This document shows, one piece after another, positions 32,332-45,453 of a stretch of DNA of 64,000 nucleotides. Location: assembly GCA_033675265.1 (NCBI GenBank), contig JAUJYZ010001376.1, forward strand, positions 604,001 to 668,000, written 5' to 3'. The position numbers and the translations under genes are program-made. The notes under the pieces are model-generated. The model saw only the letters and a program-made list of their open reading frames with translations. It had not been told where the DNA came from and searched no databases. This stretch comes from Actinostola sp. cb2023 (Eukaryota; Cnidaria; Anthozoa; Actiniaria; Actinostolidae). Positions within the stretch are counted from its first letter, which is position 1, and each line of letters opens with the position of its first letter.

Positions 32332-35300
32332 GCCACTGAAGGGGCTGAAAAACCAGCCGATACAAAAACCGACGAACAAGTCTTTAGCGTCACTCCAGTT
32401 AAAGCAAACCAGTTAGAAGCATTCGGTGTTTCTTTGCCTCCTAAATCCGAGGCAGAAGAAGTACCTCCCGATGCAGAGTACGAGGAGTATGTTGACGATC
32501 AAGGACGCATTGTGAGGAGAATTGTAAAACGCACTATTATTACAAGGAGGTACGTTGTGTCGGAGCAGGAGCACAGGCCTGGTGAACCCACTGTAGCACC
32601 CCTGACAGAGGGTGCCGAAGGCAGACCTGAAGGCGAAAAAAATGAAGTGGAAGAGTATGTCGATGAAAAAGGAAATGTTGTCAGAAAAATTGTCCGACGA
32701 ACCTTTGTAACCAAGCGTTATATCATTGATCAACATGGTCGGCGTGTTGAGGTTTCGGATCCTGCCACGCTTCAACCTGCTCAGGAACAAACATTTGAAA
32801 CACCGCAGTTCACCATAACACCTATTACAAAGCAAAAACTTGATCGTTTTGATATTTCCTCTCCTTCCGAGCCTGAAACCGAAGAATTTTCCCCAGATTC
32901 CGAGGTTGAAGAATATGTTGACGACAAAGGAAGAATTGTCAGAAGGATCGTGAAGAAGACTATCATCACTAAACATTTCGTACTTGACAAGCATGGGAAA
33001 CCCGTGGGAGCTGAGGGAAGTGAGACAGAAAAAACGTTGCCTTTCAGTTTTGAAACTGTTAAAAAAAGCCAGCTGGATAGTTTCAATGTACCCATCTCAC
33101 CCAAAGAAATGGAGATTGTAGAACCAGAAGGTGAAGTCGAAGAGTTTGTAGATGACAGAGGAAGAGTTGTAAGGAGAATAGTCAGAAAGACGATAACTAC
33201 AAAAACTGTTGAGACTTCTCTGGACTCTGAAGAACAACCCATTGAAAAGAAACCACGAATCGATGATTCTCAAGGAGAGCCAAGTGCTCCGGAAAGAGAA
33301 CAAGCAATGCCCGTATTTGAGTCTGCTGAGCCAGTGTATCTTGAAGAGTTCCCCACAGATAAAACACTCCAAGGACCAGCACAACATCAACCGATGGATG
33401 AGACAGCTATCCCGACTGAATTAAAACCTGACGAAGAAGTCGAGGAATTCATCGATGAAGAGGGAAATCGTGTCAGGCGTATCGTTAAACGTTACACTAC
33501 TACAACAACTACTACTGTTACTACGAGAATCGTGTGGCGAAATGGAATACCAGTAGTTCTAAAACCAGGAGAAAAACCGTTGCCCACTGATGAAGAGTTC
33601 CAGTCGGAGCAACAGGTTCCCATGGACTCCAACTTACATCCCAATGAAGAAATCGAGGAATATGTTGATCAAGATAGTAATAGCGTAAAACATACAGTGA
33701 AACGTTTCATTACAACTACAACTACAAAAACAGTTTGGAGGAATGGTGTCCAAATAGTCTTAAGACCAGGAGAAATGCCACTTCCTACCGATGAAGAAGT
33801 CAAACCTGTACAGCCACAAACCAAGCAGGAAGAAGAAAGTGATGTTGTCCCGATGGTTACAGACAGGAAAACCGACCTTGCAGATTGGCTTATTCCAAAG
33901 CAGGATGAATCTCGACCACACACAATAGATTATTCCATAGAAAGTGATATCGTGTTTCCTGTCGCCCCACAACAGATTGTACCCAAGAGACCTCCTGTGA
34001 TCGAAGAAGTTACACCTGTGAACTTCCAGAACAAAGGGAATCTACTTTTACACGGTGAAGAACTTACTGCTTCACAACGAAAAAGACAAGAGCCTATACA
34101 GGATATAACTGTCGAAATACCCGAAATACCAACGAAAAAGAAGACCTACGAAGGTCCATTGACAATCGAGGAGGATATTGAAAGTGTCGTTCTAAAGAGA
34201 GATGTAGTGACAGATTTCGCTGTAATGAACACAACTGAATCTCAACCACAACCGAAGCCTGAACCAGAACCGGAACAAGAGCCTGAACCAGACAGCAAAC
34301 TGGAGCCTGAACCAGAACCAACTCAGGCAAGATCTCCATCTTCAGATGAGGAAGACGACGAGACAAGTGAAGCCGAAATGGGAGTTGAAAAAATGGAAGA
34401 AGTAGAATCGGAATCAGAAGAAGAACAGTTTATTGATGAAACAGAAATAATTCTTGTCGTCAATGTGAAAAGAAAAATAAAGCTTCCTAAAAGTTTTCTT
34501 CCTCTGACACCTAAACCTAAACCATCACCAGTTTTACCAGATGAACTCTTATTCCCTTTCGCTAATTCACGGACAGAGCCAACAAGCTCAGTTGATACAC
34601 CTGTTCAAGAAACTGTAAACAAATCGGTTCTTCAAAAAAGTCCTTTCCATTTTGATTTTGGAAAGTTGGGCGAAGATGACGTGAAAAGGAGTAAATTTCC
34701 TGCACCTGACATTGGAATATTTAATCCAGCTTTTGACGAAATGGAAGATGAAGAATTCAAGATATTAGTAAAAGATGATAATTACCCAGAGGAATATGGA
34801 AAAGTGATAACACAAAACATTCCTACAACATCAATGGAATTACCTAAAAGTGCTTTGACCTCGGTGGTGGAAATGGAGGAACCAGAGGAGTCAAGAATAG
34901 AAACTCCTGAAGACAGGGATGAAATAGTTGAAGAATATGTCGATGATGAGGGACGTACTGTACGTCGTGTCGTCAAGCGAACTAGCTCTACCATGACCGT
35001 TACCAGACGAACAAAGACAACCAAAGAACAAGGTGATGATATTGAAGGTTTGGGTTATGAAGTGATTCCCTCTGAAGAAACCCAGGAGCCAGAAGAAGGT
35101 GAGGTAGAGGAGTTTATCGACCACGAAGGACGAACGGTACGACGAATCGTGAAACGCACGGTGACAACAACAAGAAGAGTTATCGTAACGCCAGGAGAAG
35201 ATGAGCCCGAAACGATGGAAACAGCAGTAATTGAAAGACCAGAAGAACCCGAAGAAGGAGAAGTGGAGGAGTTTGTAGATGAAGAAGGACGTGTTGTTCG

Positions 35301-38300
35301 AAGAATTGTTCACAGAACAGTAGTGACCAGGACAACTGTTGTAAGACATGATGGCAAACCCGTATTTGAAACAGCCGGTCCTGTTTATCTCAAAACCGTT
35401 CCATGTGATGAAACGAAACCAAGTTATGAAGAACCGAAAGAGGACATCTCGCTCACATCAGTTGCAAGGAAAGCCGACTTGCCTGATTGGCTTGAAACGG
35501 TAAAAGTTGAACCAGCAAAACCAGAAACTATCGACGAAAGTGTTCTTGAGGAACCAGTGAAAGTGAAAGAGGTACCAAAGAAAGAACCGGTAGGGCCTCA
35601 TGTGGTAGAGGAAGTGATGGCATTGCACAAAGGGCCAAGGGGTGATGACATTCCTTGGGCAATAGTGGATGATTCAAAGAGAGAGGAAGTTCCAAAACAA
35701 CCTGACGTAACTCCATTCGAAGAGCTGACAGTTGACATTAATGTTCCCACCAAAGTGACTATTTCTGGTGTTCCTGTAACTGAAGAAGATACTGCACCCA
35801 CAGTTGTGGAACGAAAAGTAGATTTACCGGACTTCGAAGAACTTGATGAAGACAAGGGAGTGGAACCTGAAGAAGTAGTGGAAGAGTACGTGGATGACGA
35901 GGGACGTACTGTGCGTCGTATCGTTAGACGAACCATCACTACGAAAACTATTACTAGAACAGTAAAGAAAGCTGAAGATGTGGGCGACGAAGTGGAAGGT
36001 GCTGACTATGAAGTGATTCCCTCTGAAGAAACTCAAGAGCCAGAAGATGGTGAAGTAGAGGAGTTTATTGACCACGAAGGACGAACGGTACGCCGAATCG
36101 TGAAACGCACTTTGACAACAACAAGACGAATAATCGTAACGACAGGAGAAGACGAGCCCGAAACGATGAAAACAGCAGTAATTGAAAGACCAGAAGAACC
36201 CGAAGAAGGAGAAGTGGAGGAGTTTGTAGATGAAGAAGGACGTGTTGTTCGTAGAATAGTTCACAGAACAGTAGTGACTAGTACAACTGTTGTAAGACAT
36301 GATGGCAAGCCCGTATTTGAAACAGCCGGTCCTGTTTATCTCGAAACCGTTCCATCTGATGAAAAGAAACCAACTGATGAAGAACCAAAAGAGGATATCT
36401 CGCTCACATCAGTTGCAAGGAAAGCCGACTTGCCTGATTGGCTTGAAACGGTAAAAGTTGAACCAGCAAAACCAGAAACTATCGACGAAAGTGTTCTTGA
36501 GGAACCAGTGAAAGTGAAAGAGGTACCAAAGAAAGAAAAACCGGTAGGGCCTCATGTGGTAGAGGAAGTGATGGCATTGCACAAAGGGCCAAGGGGTGAT
36601 GACATTCCTTGGGCAATAGTGGATGATTCAAAGAGAGAGGAAGTTCCAAAACAACCTGACGTAACTCCATTCGAAGAGCTGACAGTTGACATTAATGTTC
36701 CCACCAAAGTGACTATTTCTGGTGTTCCTGTAACTGAAGAAGATACTGCACCCACAGTTGTGGAACGAAAAGTAGATTTACCGGACTTCGAAGAACTTGA
36801 TGAAGACAAGGGAGTGGAACCTGAAGAAGTAGTGGAAGAGTACGTGGATGACGAGGGACGTACTGTGCGTCGTATCGTTAGACGAACCATCACTACGAAA
36901 ACTATTACTAGAACAGTAAAGAAAGCTGAAGATGTGGGCGACGAAGTGGAAGGTGCTGACTATGAAGTGATTCCCTCTGAAGAAACTCAAGAGCCAGAAG
37001 ATGGTGAAGTAGAGGAGTTTATTGACCACGAAGGACGAACGGTACGCCGAATCGTGAAACGCACTTTGACAACAACAAGACGAATAATCGTAACGACAGG
37101 AGAAGACGAGCCCGAAACGATGAAAACAGCAGTAATTGAAAGACCAGAAGAACCCGAAGAAGGAGAAGTGGAGGAGTTTGTAGATGAAGAAGGACGTGTT
37201 GTTCGTAGAATAGTTCACAGAACAGTAGTGACTAGTACAACTGTTGTAAGACATGATGGCAAGCCCGTATTTGAAACAGCCGGTCCTGTTTATCTCGAAA
37301 CCGTTCCATCTGATGAAAAGAAACCAACTGATGAAGAACCAAAAAGAGGATATCTCGCTCACATCAGTTGCAAGGAAAGCCGACTTGCCTGATTGGCTTG
37401 AAACGGTAAAAGTTGAACCAGCAAAACCAGAAACTATCGACGAAAGTGTTCTTGAGGAACCAGTGAAAGTGAAAGAGGTACCAAAGAAAGAACCGGTAGG
37501 GCCTCATGTGGTAGAGGAAGTGATGGCATTGCACAAAGGGCCAAGGGGTGATGACATTCCTTGGGCAATAGTGGATGATTCAAAGAGAGAGGAAGTTCCA
37601 AAACAACCTGACGTAACTCCATTCGAAGAGCTGACAGTTGACATTAATGTTCCCACCAAAGTGACTATTTCTGGTGTTCCTGTAACTGAAGAAGATACTG
37701 CACCCACAGTTGTGGAACGAAAAGTAGATTTACCGGACTTCGAAGAACTTGATGAAGACAAGGGAGTGGAACCTGAAGAAGTAGTGGAAGAGTACGTGGA
37801 TGACGAGGGACGTACTGTGCGTCGTATCGTTAGACGAACCATCACTACGAAAACTATTACTAGAACAGTAAAGAAAGCTGAAGATGTGGGCGACGAAGTG
37901 GAAGGTGCTGACTATGAAGTGATTCCCTCTGAAGAAACTCAAGAGCCAGAAGATGGTGAAGTAGAGGAGTTTATTGACCACGAAGGACGAACGGTACGCC
38001 GAATCGTGAAACGCACTTTGACAACAACAAGACGAATAATCGTAACGACAGGAGAAGACGAGCCCGAAACGATGAAAACAGCAGTAATTGAAAGACCAGA
38101 AGAACCCGAAGAAGGAGAAGTGGAGGAGTTTGTAGATGAAGAAGGACGTGTTGTTCGTAGAATAGTTCACAGAACAGTAGTGACTAGTACAACTGTTGTA
38201 AGACATGATGGCAAGCCCGTATTTGAAACAGCCGGTCCTGTTTATCTCGAAACCGTTCCATCTGATGAAAAGAAACCAACTGATGAAGAACCAAAAGAGG

Positions 38301-41300
38301 ATATCTCGCTCACATCAGTTGCAAGGAAAGCCGACTTGCCTGATTGGCTTGAAACGGTAAAAGTTGAACCAGCAAAACCAGAAACTATCGACGAAAGTGT
38401 TCTTGAGGAACCAGTGAAAGTGAAAGAGGTACCAAAGAAAGAACCGGTAGGGCCTCATGTGGTAGAGGAAGTGATGGCATTGCACAAAGGGCCAAGGGGT
38501 GATGACATTCCTTGGGCAATAGTGGATGATTCAAAGAGAGAGGAAGTTCCAAAACAACCTGACGTAACTCCATTCGAAGAGCTGACAGTTGACATTAATG
38601 TTCCCACCAAAGTGACTATTTCTGGTGTTCCTGTAACTGAAGAAGATACTGCACCCACAGTTGTGGAACGAAAAGTAGATTTACCGGACTTCGAAGAACT
38701 TGATGAAGACAAGGGAGTGGAACCTGAAGAAGTAGTGGAAGAGTACGTGGATGACGAGGGACGTACTGTGCGTCGTATCGTTAGACGAACCATCACTACG
38801 AAAACTATTACTAGAACAGTAAAGAAAGCTGAAGATGTGGGCGACGAAGTGGAAGGTGCTGACTATGAAGTGATTCCCTCTGAAGAAACTCAAGAGCCAG
38901 AAGATGGTGAAGTAGAGGAGTTTATTGACCACGAAGGACGAACGGTACGCCGAATCGTGAAACGCACTTTGACAACAACAAGACGAATAATCGTAACGAC
39001 AGGAGAAGACGAGCCCGAAACGATGAAAACAGCAGTAATTGAAAGACCAGAAGAACCCGAAGAAGGAGAAGTGGAGGAGTTTGTAGATGAAGAAGGACGT
39101 GTTGTTCGTAGAATAGTTCACAGAACAGTAGTGACTAGTACAACTGTTGTAAGACATGATGGCAAGCCCGTATTTGAAACAGCCGGTCCTGTTTATCTCG
39201 AAACCGTTCCATCTGATGAAAAGAAACCAACTGATGAAGAACCAAAAGAGGATATCTCGCTCACATCAGTTGCAAGGAAAGCCGACTTGCCTGATTGGCT
39301 TGAAACGGTAAAAGTTGAACCAGCAAAACCAGAAAACTATATCGACGAAAGTGTTCTTGAGGAACCAGTGAAAGTGAAAGAGGTACCAAAGAAAGAACCG
39401 GTAGGGCCTCATGTGGTAGAGGAAGTGATGGCATTGCACAAAGGGCCAAGGGGTGATGACATTCCTTGGGCAATAGTGGATGATTCAAAGAGAGAGGAAG
39501 TTCCAAAACAACCTGACGTAACTCCATTCGAAGAGCTGACAGTTGACATTAATGTTCCCACCAAAGTGACTATTTCTGGTGTTCCTGTAACTGAAGAAGA
39601 TACTGCACCCACAGTTGTGGAACGAAAAGTAGATTTACCGGACTTCGAAGAACTTGATGAAGACAAGGGAGTGGAACCTGAAGAAGTAGTGGAAGAGTAC
39701 GTGGATGACGAGGGACGTACTGTGCGTCGTATCGTTAGACGAACCATCACTACGAAAACTATTACTAGAACAGTAAAGAAAGCTGAAGATGTGGGCGACG
39801 AAGTGGAAGGTGCTGACTATGAAGTGATTCCCTCTGAAGAAACTCAAGAGCCAGAAGATGGTGAAGTAGAGGAGTTTATTGACCACGAAGGACGAACGGT
39901 ACGCCGAATCGTGAAACGCACTTTGACAACAACAAGACGAATAATCGTAACGACAGGAGAAGACGAGCCCGAAACGATGAAAACAGCAGTAATTGAAAGA
40001 CCAGAAGAACCCGAAGAAGGAGAAGTGGAGGAGTTTGTAGATGAAGAAGGACGTGTTGTTCGTAGAATAGTTCACAGAACAGTAGTGACTAGTACAACTG
40101 TTGTAAGACATGATGGCAAGCCCGTATTTGAAACAGCCGGTCCTGTTTATCTCGAAACCGTTCCATCTGATGAAAAGAAACCAACTGATGAAGAACCAAA
40201 AGAGGATATCTCGCTCACATCAGTTGCAAGGAAAGCCGACTTGCCTGATTGGCTTGAAACGGTAAAAGTTGAACCAGCAAAACCAGAAACTATCGACGAA
40301 AGTGTTCTTGAGGAACCAGTGAAAGTGAAAGAGGTACCAAAGAAAGAACCGGTAGGGCCTCATGTGGTAGAGGAAGTGATGGCATTGCACAAAGGGCCAA
40401 GGGGTGATGACATTCCTTGGGCAATAGTGGATGATTCAAAGAGAGAGGAAGTTCCAAAACAACCTGACGTAACTCCATTCGAAGAGCTGACAGTTGACAT
40501 TAATGTTCCCACCAAAGTGACTATTTCTGGTGTTCCTGTAACTGAAGAAGATACTGCACCCACAGTTGTGGAACGAAAAGTAGATTTACCGGACTTCGAA
40601 GAACTTGATGAAGACAAGGGAGTGGAACCTGAAGAAGTAGTGGAAGAGTACGTGGATGACGAGGGACGTACTGTGCGTCGTATCGTTAGACGAACCATCA
40701 CTACGAAAACTATTACTAGAACAGTAAAGAAAGCTGAAGATGTGGGCGACGAAGTGGAAGGTGCTGACTATGAAGTGATTCCCTCTGAAGAAACTCAAGA
40801 GCCAGAAGATGGTGAAGTAGAGGAGTTTATTGACCACGAAGGACGAACGGTACGCCGAATCGTGAAACGCACTTTGACAACAACAAGACGAATAATCGTA
40901 ACGACAGGAGAAGACGAGCCCGAAACGATGAAAACAGCAGCAATTGAAAGACCAGAAGAACCCGAAGAAGGAGAAGTGGAGGAGTTTGTAGATGAAGAAG
41001 GACGTGTTGTTCGTAGAATAGTTCACAGAACAGTAGTGACTAGTACAACTGTTGTAAGACATGATGGCAAGCCCGTATTTGAAACAGCCGGTCCTGTTTA
41101 TCTCGAAACCGTTCCATCTGATGAAAAGAAACCAACTGATGAAGAACCAAAAGAGGATATCTCGCTCACATCAGTTGCAAGGAAAGCCGACTTGCCTGAT
41201 TGGCTTGAAACGGTAAAAGTTGAACCAGCAAAACCAGAAACTATCGACGAAAGTGTTCTTGAGGAACCAGTGAAAGTGAAAGAGGTACCAAAGAAAGAAC

Positions 41301-44300
41301 CGGTAGGGCCTCATGTGGTAGAGGAAGTGATGGCATTGCACAAAGGGCCAAGGGGTGATGACATTCCTTGGGCAATAGTGGATGATTCAAAGAGAGAGGA
41401 AGTTCCAAAACAACCTGACGTAACTCCATTCGAAGAGCTGACAGTTGACATTAATGTTCCCACCAAAGTGACTATTTCTGGTGTTCCTGTAACTGAAGAA
41501 GATACTGCACCCACAGTTGTGGAACGAAAAGTAGATTTACCGGACTTCGAAGAACTTGATGAAGACAAGGGAGTGGAACCTGAAGAAGTAGTGGAAGAGT
41601 ACGTGGATGACGAGGGACGTACTGTGCGTCGTATCGTTAGACGAACCATCACTACGAAAACTATTACTAGAACAGTAAAGAAAGCTGAAGATGTGGGCGA
41701 CGAAGTGGAAGGTGCTGACTATGAAGTGATTCCCTCTGAAGAAACTCAAGAGCCAGAAGATGGTGAAGTAGAGGAGTTTATTGACCACGAAGGACGAACG
41801 GTACGCCGAATCGTGAAACGCACTTTGACAACAACAAGACGAATAATCGTAACGACAGGAGAAGACGAGCCCGAAACGATGAAAACAGCAGTAATTGAAA
41901 GACCAGAAGAACCCGAAGAAGGAGAAGTGGAGGAGCTTGTAGATGAAGAAGGACGTGTTGTTCGTAGAATAGTTCACAGAACAGTAGTGACTAGTACAAC
42001 TGTTGTAAGACATGATGGCAAGCCCGTATTTGAAACAGCCGGTCCTGTTTATCTCGAAACCGTTCCATCTGATGAAAAGAAACCAACTGATGAAGAACTA
42101 AAAGAGGATATCTCGCTCACATCAGTTGCAAGGAAAGCCGACTTGCCTGATTGGCTTGAAACGGTAAAAGTTGAACCAGCAAAACCAGAAACTATCGACG
42201 AAAGTGTTCTTGAGGAACCAGTGAAAGTGAAAGAGGTACCAAAGAAAGAACCGGTAGGGCCTCATGTGGTAGAGGAAGTGATGGCATTGCACAAAGGGCC
42301 AAGGGGTGATGACATTCCTTGGGCAATAGTGGATGATTCAAAGAGAGAGGAAGTTCCAAAACAACCTGACGTAACTCCATTCGAAGAGCTGACAGTTGAC
42401 ATTAATGTTCCCACCAAAGTGACTATTTCTGGTGTTCCTGTAACTGAAGAAGATACTGCACCCACAGTTGTGGAACGAAAAGTAGATTTACCGGACTTCG
42501 AAGAACTTGATGAAGACAAGGGAGTGGAACCTGAAGAAGTAGTGGAAGAGTACGTGGATGACGAGGGACGTACTGTGCGTCGTATCGTTAGACGAACCAT
42601 CACTACGAAAACTATTACTAGAACAGTAAAGAAAGCTGAAGATGTGGGCGACGAAGTGGAAGGTGCCGACTATGAAGTGATTCCCTCTGAAGAAACTCAA
42701 GAGCCAGAAGATGGTGAAGTAGAGGAGTTTATTGACCACGAAGGACGAACGGTACGCCGAATCGTGAAACGCACTTTGACAACAACAAGACGAGTAATCG
42801 TAACGACAGGAGAAGATGAGCCCGAAACGATGGAAACAGCAGTAATTGAAAGACCAGAAGAACCCGAAGAAGGAGAAGTGGAGGAGTATGTAGATGAAGA
42901 AGGACGTGTTGTTCGTAGAATTGTTCACAGAACAGTAGTGACCAGAACAACTGTTGTAAGACATGATGGCAAGCCCGTATTTGAAACAGCCGGTCCTGTT
43001 TATCTCAAAACCGATCCATGTGATGAAACGAAACCAACTGATGAAGAACCGAAAGAGGACATCTCGCTCACATCAGTTGCAAGGAAAGCCGACTTGCCTG
43101 ATTGGCTTGAAACGGTAAAAGTTGAACCAGCAAAATCAGAAACTATCGACGAAAGTGTTCTTGAGGAACCAGTGAAAGTGAAAGAGGTACCGAAGAAAGA
43201 ACCGGTAGGGCCTCATGTGGTAGAGGAAGTGATGGCATTGCACAAAGGGCCAAGGGGTGATGACATTCCTTGGGCAATAGTGGATGATTCAAAGAGAGAG
43301 GAAGTTCCAAAACAACCTGACGTAACTCCATTCGAAGGGCTGACAGTTGACATTAATGTTCCCACCAAAGTGACTATTTCTGGTGTTCCTGTAACTGAAG
43401 AAGATACTGCACCCACAGTTGTGGAACGAAAAGTAGATTTACCGGACTTCGAAGAACTTGATGAAGACAAGGGAGTGGAACCTGAAGAAGTAGTGGAAGA
43501 GTACGTGGATGACGAGGGACGTACTGTGCGTCGTATCGTTAGACGAACCATCACTACGAAAACTATTACTAGAACAGTAAAGAAAGCTGAAGATGTGGGC
43601 GACGAAGTGGAAGGTGCTGACTATGAAGTGATTCCCTCTGAAGAAAGCCAAGAGCCAGAAAATGGTGAAGTAGAGGAGTATGTTGATGATGAGGGCAGAA
43701 TTGTGCGTAGGATCGTTAAGCGCACTATTACAACAAGACGAATGTTTGTTAGGCCAGAAGATCAAATAGCTTTTAAAACTGGAGTTCCTATGGAAATGCT
43801 TGATGAGGATGGAAAATTTGTAAGACAATTTGTGAAAACAAATGTTGCTTCTAAAACTATTTTGTTAAAGTCTCCAGACGAAGAAACTATTGTATTCGAA
43901 TCTGGCGAGCCCGTATTTCTTGAGGAAGAACCTTCTGAACAGGTATTAGACTCAGATGGAAATATGGTTGTCAGTACCGTGCAAGTTAACCAAGGGCTAC
44001 CACATGTCGAAGAGAAATATGAAGAGTTTATTGATGACGAAGGACGTATTGTGAGGAGGATAGTAAAGCATTATGTCACTCGAAGAACTATTGTGCAAGA
44101 AAGTGGCATGAGGCCTGTTGAGCATGTTGTTACCTTCCCAGGAACTACTGCTGAAGGTGATGATGTTCCACGATTTGAGACAGCTCCTCCCGTTTCCTCA
44201 CCAGCGGGATTTACAGATAACAGTGGTCGAACTTGGGTTACCACTTCCTCCGATCTATCTCCTACCGTCAGACTTGAAACGTTGTTCTCTCCACAACACC

Positions 44301-45019
44301 TGCAGCAGCCAATCAGTATTCAGGAGATCGGACTAGGAACTGAGCCGCAAGAAGAGGAAGAGGTGGAGGAATTTATTGATGATGAAGGTCGTACAGTGAG
44401 ACGAATTATCAAGCGGTTTGTTACGACAAAGACCATTGTGCGTCACGAAGATTCTAAAGCTTTTGTTTCTTTTCCCGAAGAAGTGACGTTCAGTTTGACT
44501 CGAGGACAGACTGAACAGAAAGTAGAAGAGTATGAAGAAGATGGGATGAGTGTCACGACAACACGTATCGTCACCAGTGCAACTACAGAAGAACAGCCGT
44601 TCGAACAACAGGTTTTCGTCGTTTCACAGGAAAGTGCGAAGCCAATAGCTATCGCACCACAAGACATTAGCCTGTCGTTTGAAACTCCTACAGAAGAGAA
44701 AACAAACGTAGAAGAAGTTAATGAAATCTGGCACGATGTTGTGTTGTTCCGAGAACCACAAAAATACACGTCTGTGCGTAGTAGCACCTCGTACACTCTG
44801 GTAGACCAACGCTACATTGTTATTATCCAAAGTCTTTATCAACTTGTGGTGGAGATGAAGTCGCTGATTGTCATTTATTCGTCCAAGTACAATTTGAAGT
44901 TTGACTTTGAACTAGAGCAGTTTCTGTTGTGGATTATACAAGTGGAGACGCGGCTTGGAAACCTTAGGCCGATGACATGGAGGCTGACAGAGCTTTGTCA
45001 AGAGCAGCTCCTTACACAG
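32332..45019 (+). CDS. Exon 38: giant exon with acidic/basic DDEGR repeats (coding frame broken once)
   Basis: 12,688 nt; 4,229 codons if the extra A at 37341-37345 is discounted. Acceptor ttaccag, donor acag/gtattg. Residues ~1-340 carry six diverged copies of EE(Y/F)(V/I)D-x-x-G-x-x-V-R-(R/K) with a second module FxVTPVKxxQLxxF in front of three of them. Then a Pro/Glu tract (PEPEPEQEPEPD near 34260), then the 317-residue array, then diverged copies at about 44027 and 44368. The last ~60 codons (LEQFLLWIIQVETRLGNLRP) begin a spectrin repeat. No plectin repeats seen, although vertebrate and fly spectraplakin giant exons carry them. The motif resembles the EExTDEEGxxVxxKxxRK stretch of ankyrin tails (from memory). 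Function unknown; the alternating charge suggests an extended polyampholyte binding surface, which is inference. Confidence 0.93.
34921..43675 (+). repeat. 951-bp coding tandem array (317 residues per unit), 8 full copies plus 5' and 3' partial copies
   Basis: Taking the GAG of EDISLTSVARK as unit start, units begin at 35440, 36391, 37346, 38297, 39248, 40202, 41153, 42104 and 43055 (last partial). Spacing is 951 bp except 955 (one extra codon plus one extra base) and 954 (one extra codon). Internal copies differ by only a handful of bases. Each unit holds VARKADLPDWLETVKVEPAK, a VVEEVMALHKGPRGDDIPWA stretch, ISGVPVTEEDTAPTVVERKV, three DDEGR-type motifs, and FETAGPVYLETVPSDEKKP. The 5' partial copy (34921-35439) and the last copies are more diverged. 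Confidence 0.96.
37341..37345 (+). other. One-base insertion (A5 instead of A4) breaking the giant exon frame
   Basis: At the end of the second full unit the sequence is ccaaaaagagg; every equivalent position in the other units has ccaaaagagg or ccgaaagagg. The insertion ends the upstream frame at a TGA at about 37390, while the downstream frame is open to the end of the exon. A homopolymer sequencing or consensus error is the likeliest cause. Confidence 0.9.
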
Positions 45020-45343
45020 GTATTGGAAACATCGTAAAGGCCAGACTGTAAGACGTTGTCTGTGCGTATCGGTTAATGGTTCGATAATATAAATAATAAA
45101 CAAACCATTATCAATAAACACCAAATAAACAACCCATAATTTCTTGAAGCATGCTGGGTAATGAGTTAAACCAAAGATACCTGCTTGCATCATCATCATT
45201 ATTTGTTTCCATATTCTTTCGTTGGGGTCATTGTTACTGACTAACTGTTCTATGCATTCCCTTGTCCCATGCATGCCTTGTCTATCATGTCTACCACGAT
45301 TGTATTTGTACTTACTGTGTTAAAATTGGTCATGTTTATGGTT

Positions 45344-45453
45344 TATATACACGTATTTCATAGCGAACGAAATTCCTTCTTGGAAAAGAACAAATAGTTC
45401 ACTAGCACTTCACTAGCATCCTTAACTGTCTCTTTTTGAAATACGTGTATATA
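45344..45453. repeat. MITE-like element, 110 bp with 17-bp perfect TIRs
   Basis: tatatacacgtatttca at the left and tgaaatacgtgtatata at the right. Confidence 0.8.

Noticed and set aside
34921..43675. Direct-repeat array considered as CRISPR-like
   Set aside because: Units are 951 bp, contiguous without spacers, coding, and in an animal gene.
35528..43828. Regular antisense open frames of 62, 113 and 158 codons repeated every 951 bp
   Set aside because: Shadows of the coding array on the opposite strand; they repeat because the array repeats and have no splice or start context.
44700..44899. Possible intron inside the 3' end of the giant exon (AG at 44898-44899 before FDFELEQFLLW)
   Set aside because: The frame stays open across it, no convincing donor upstream, and the translated stretch before the AG reads as a normal spectrin helix leading into FELEQFLLWIIQVE.
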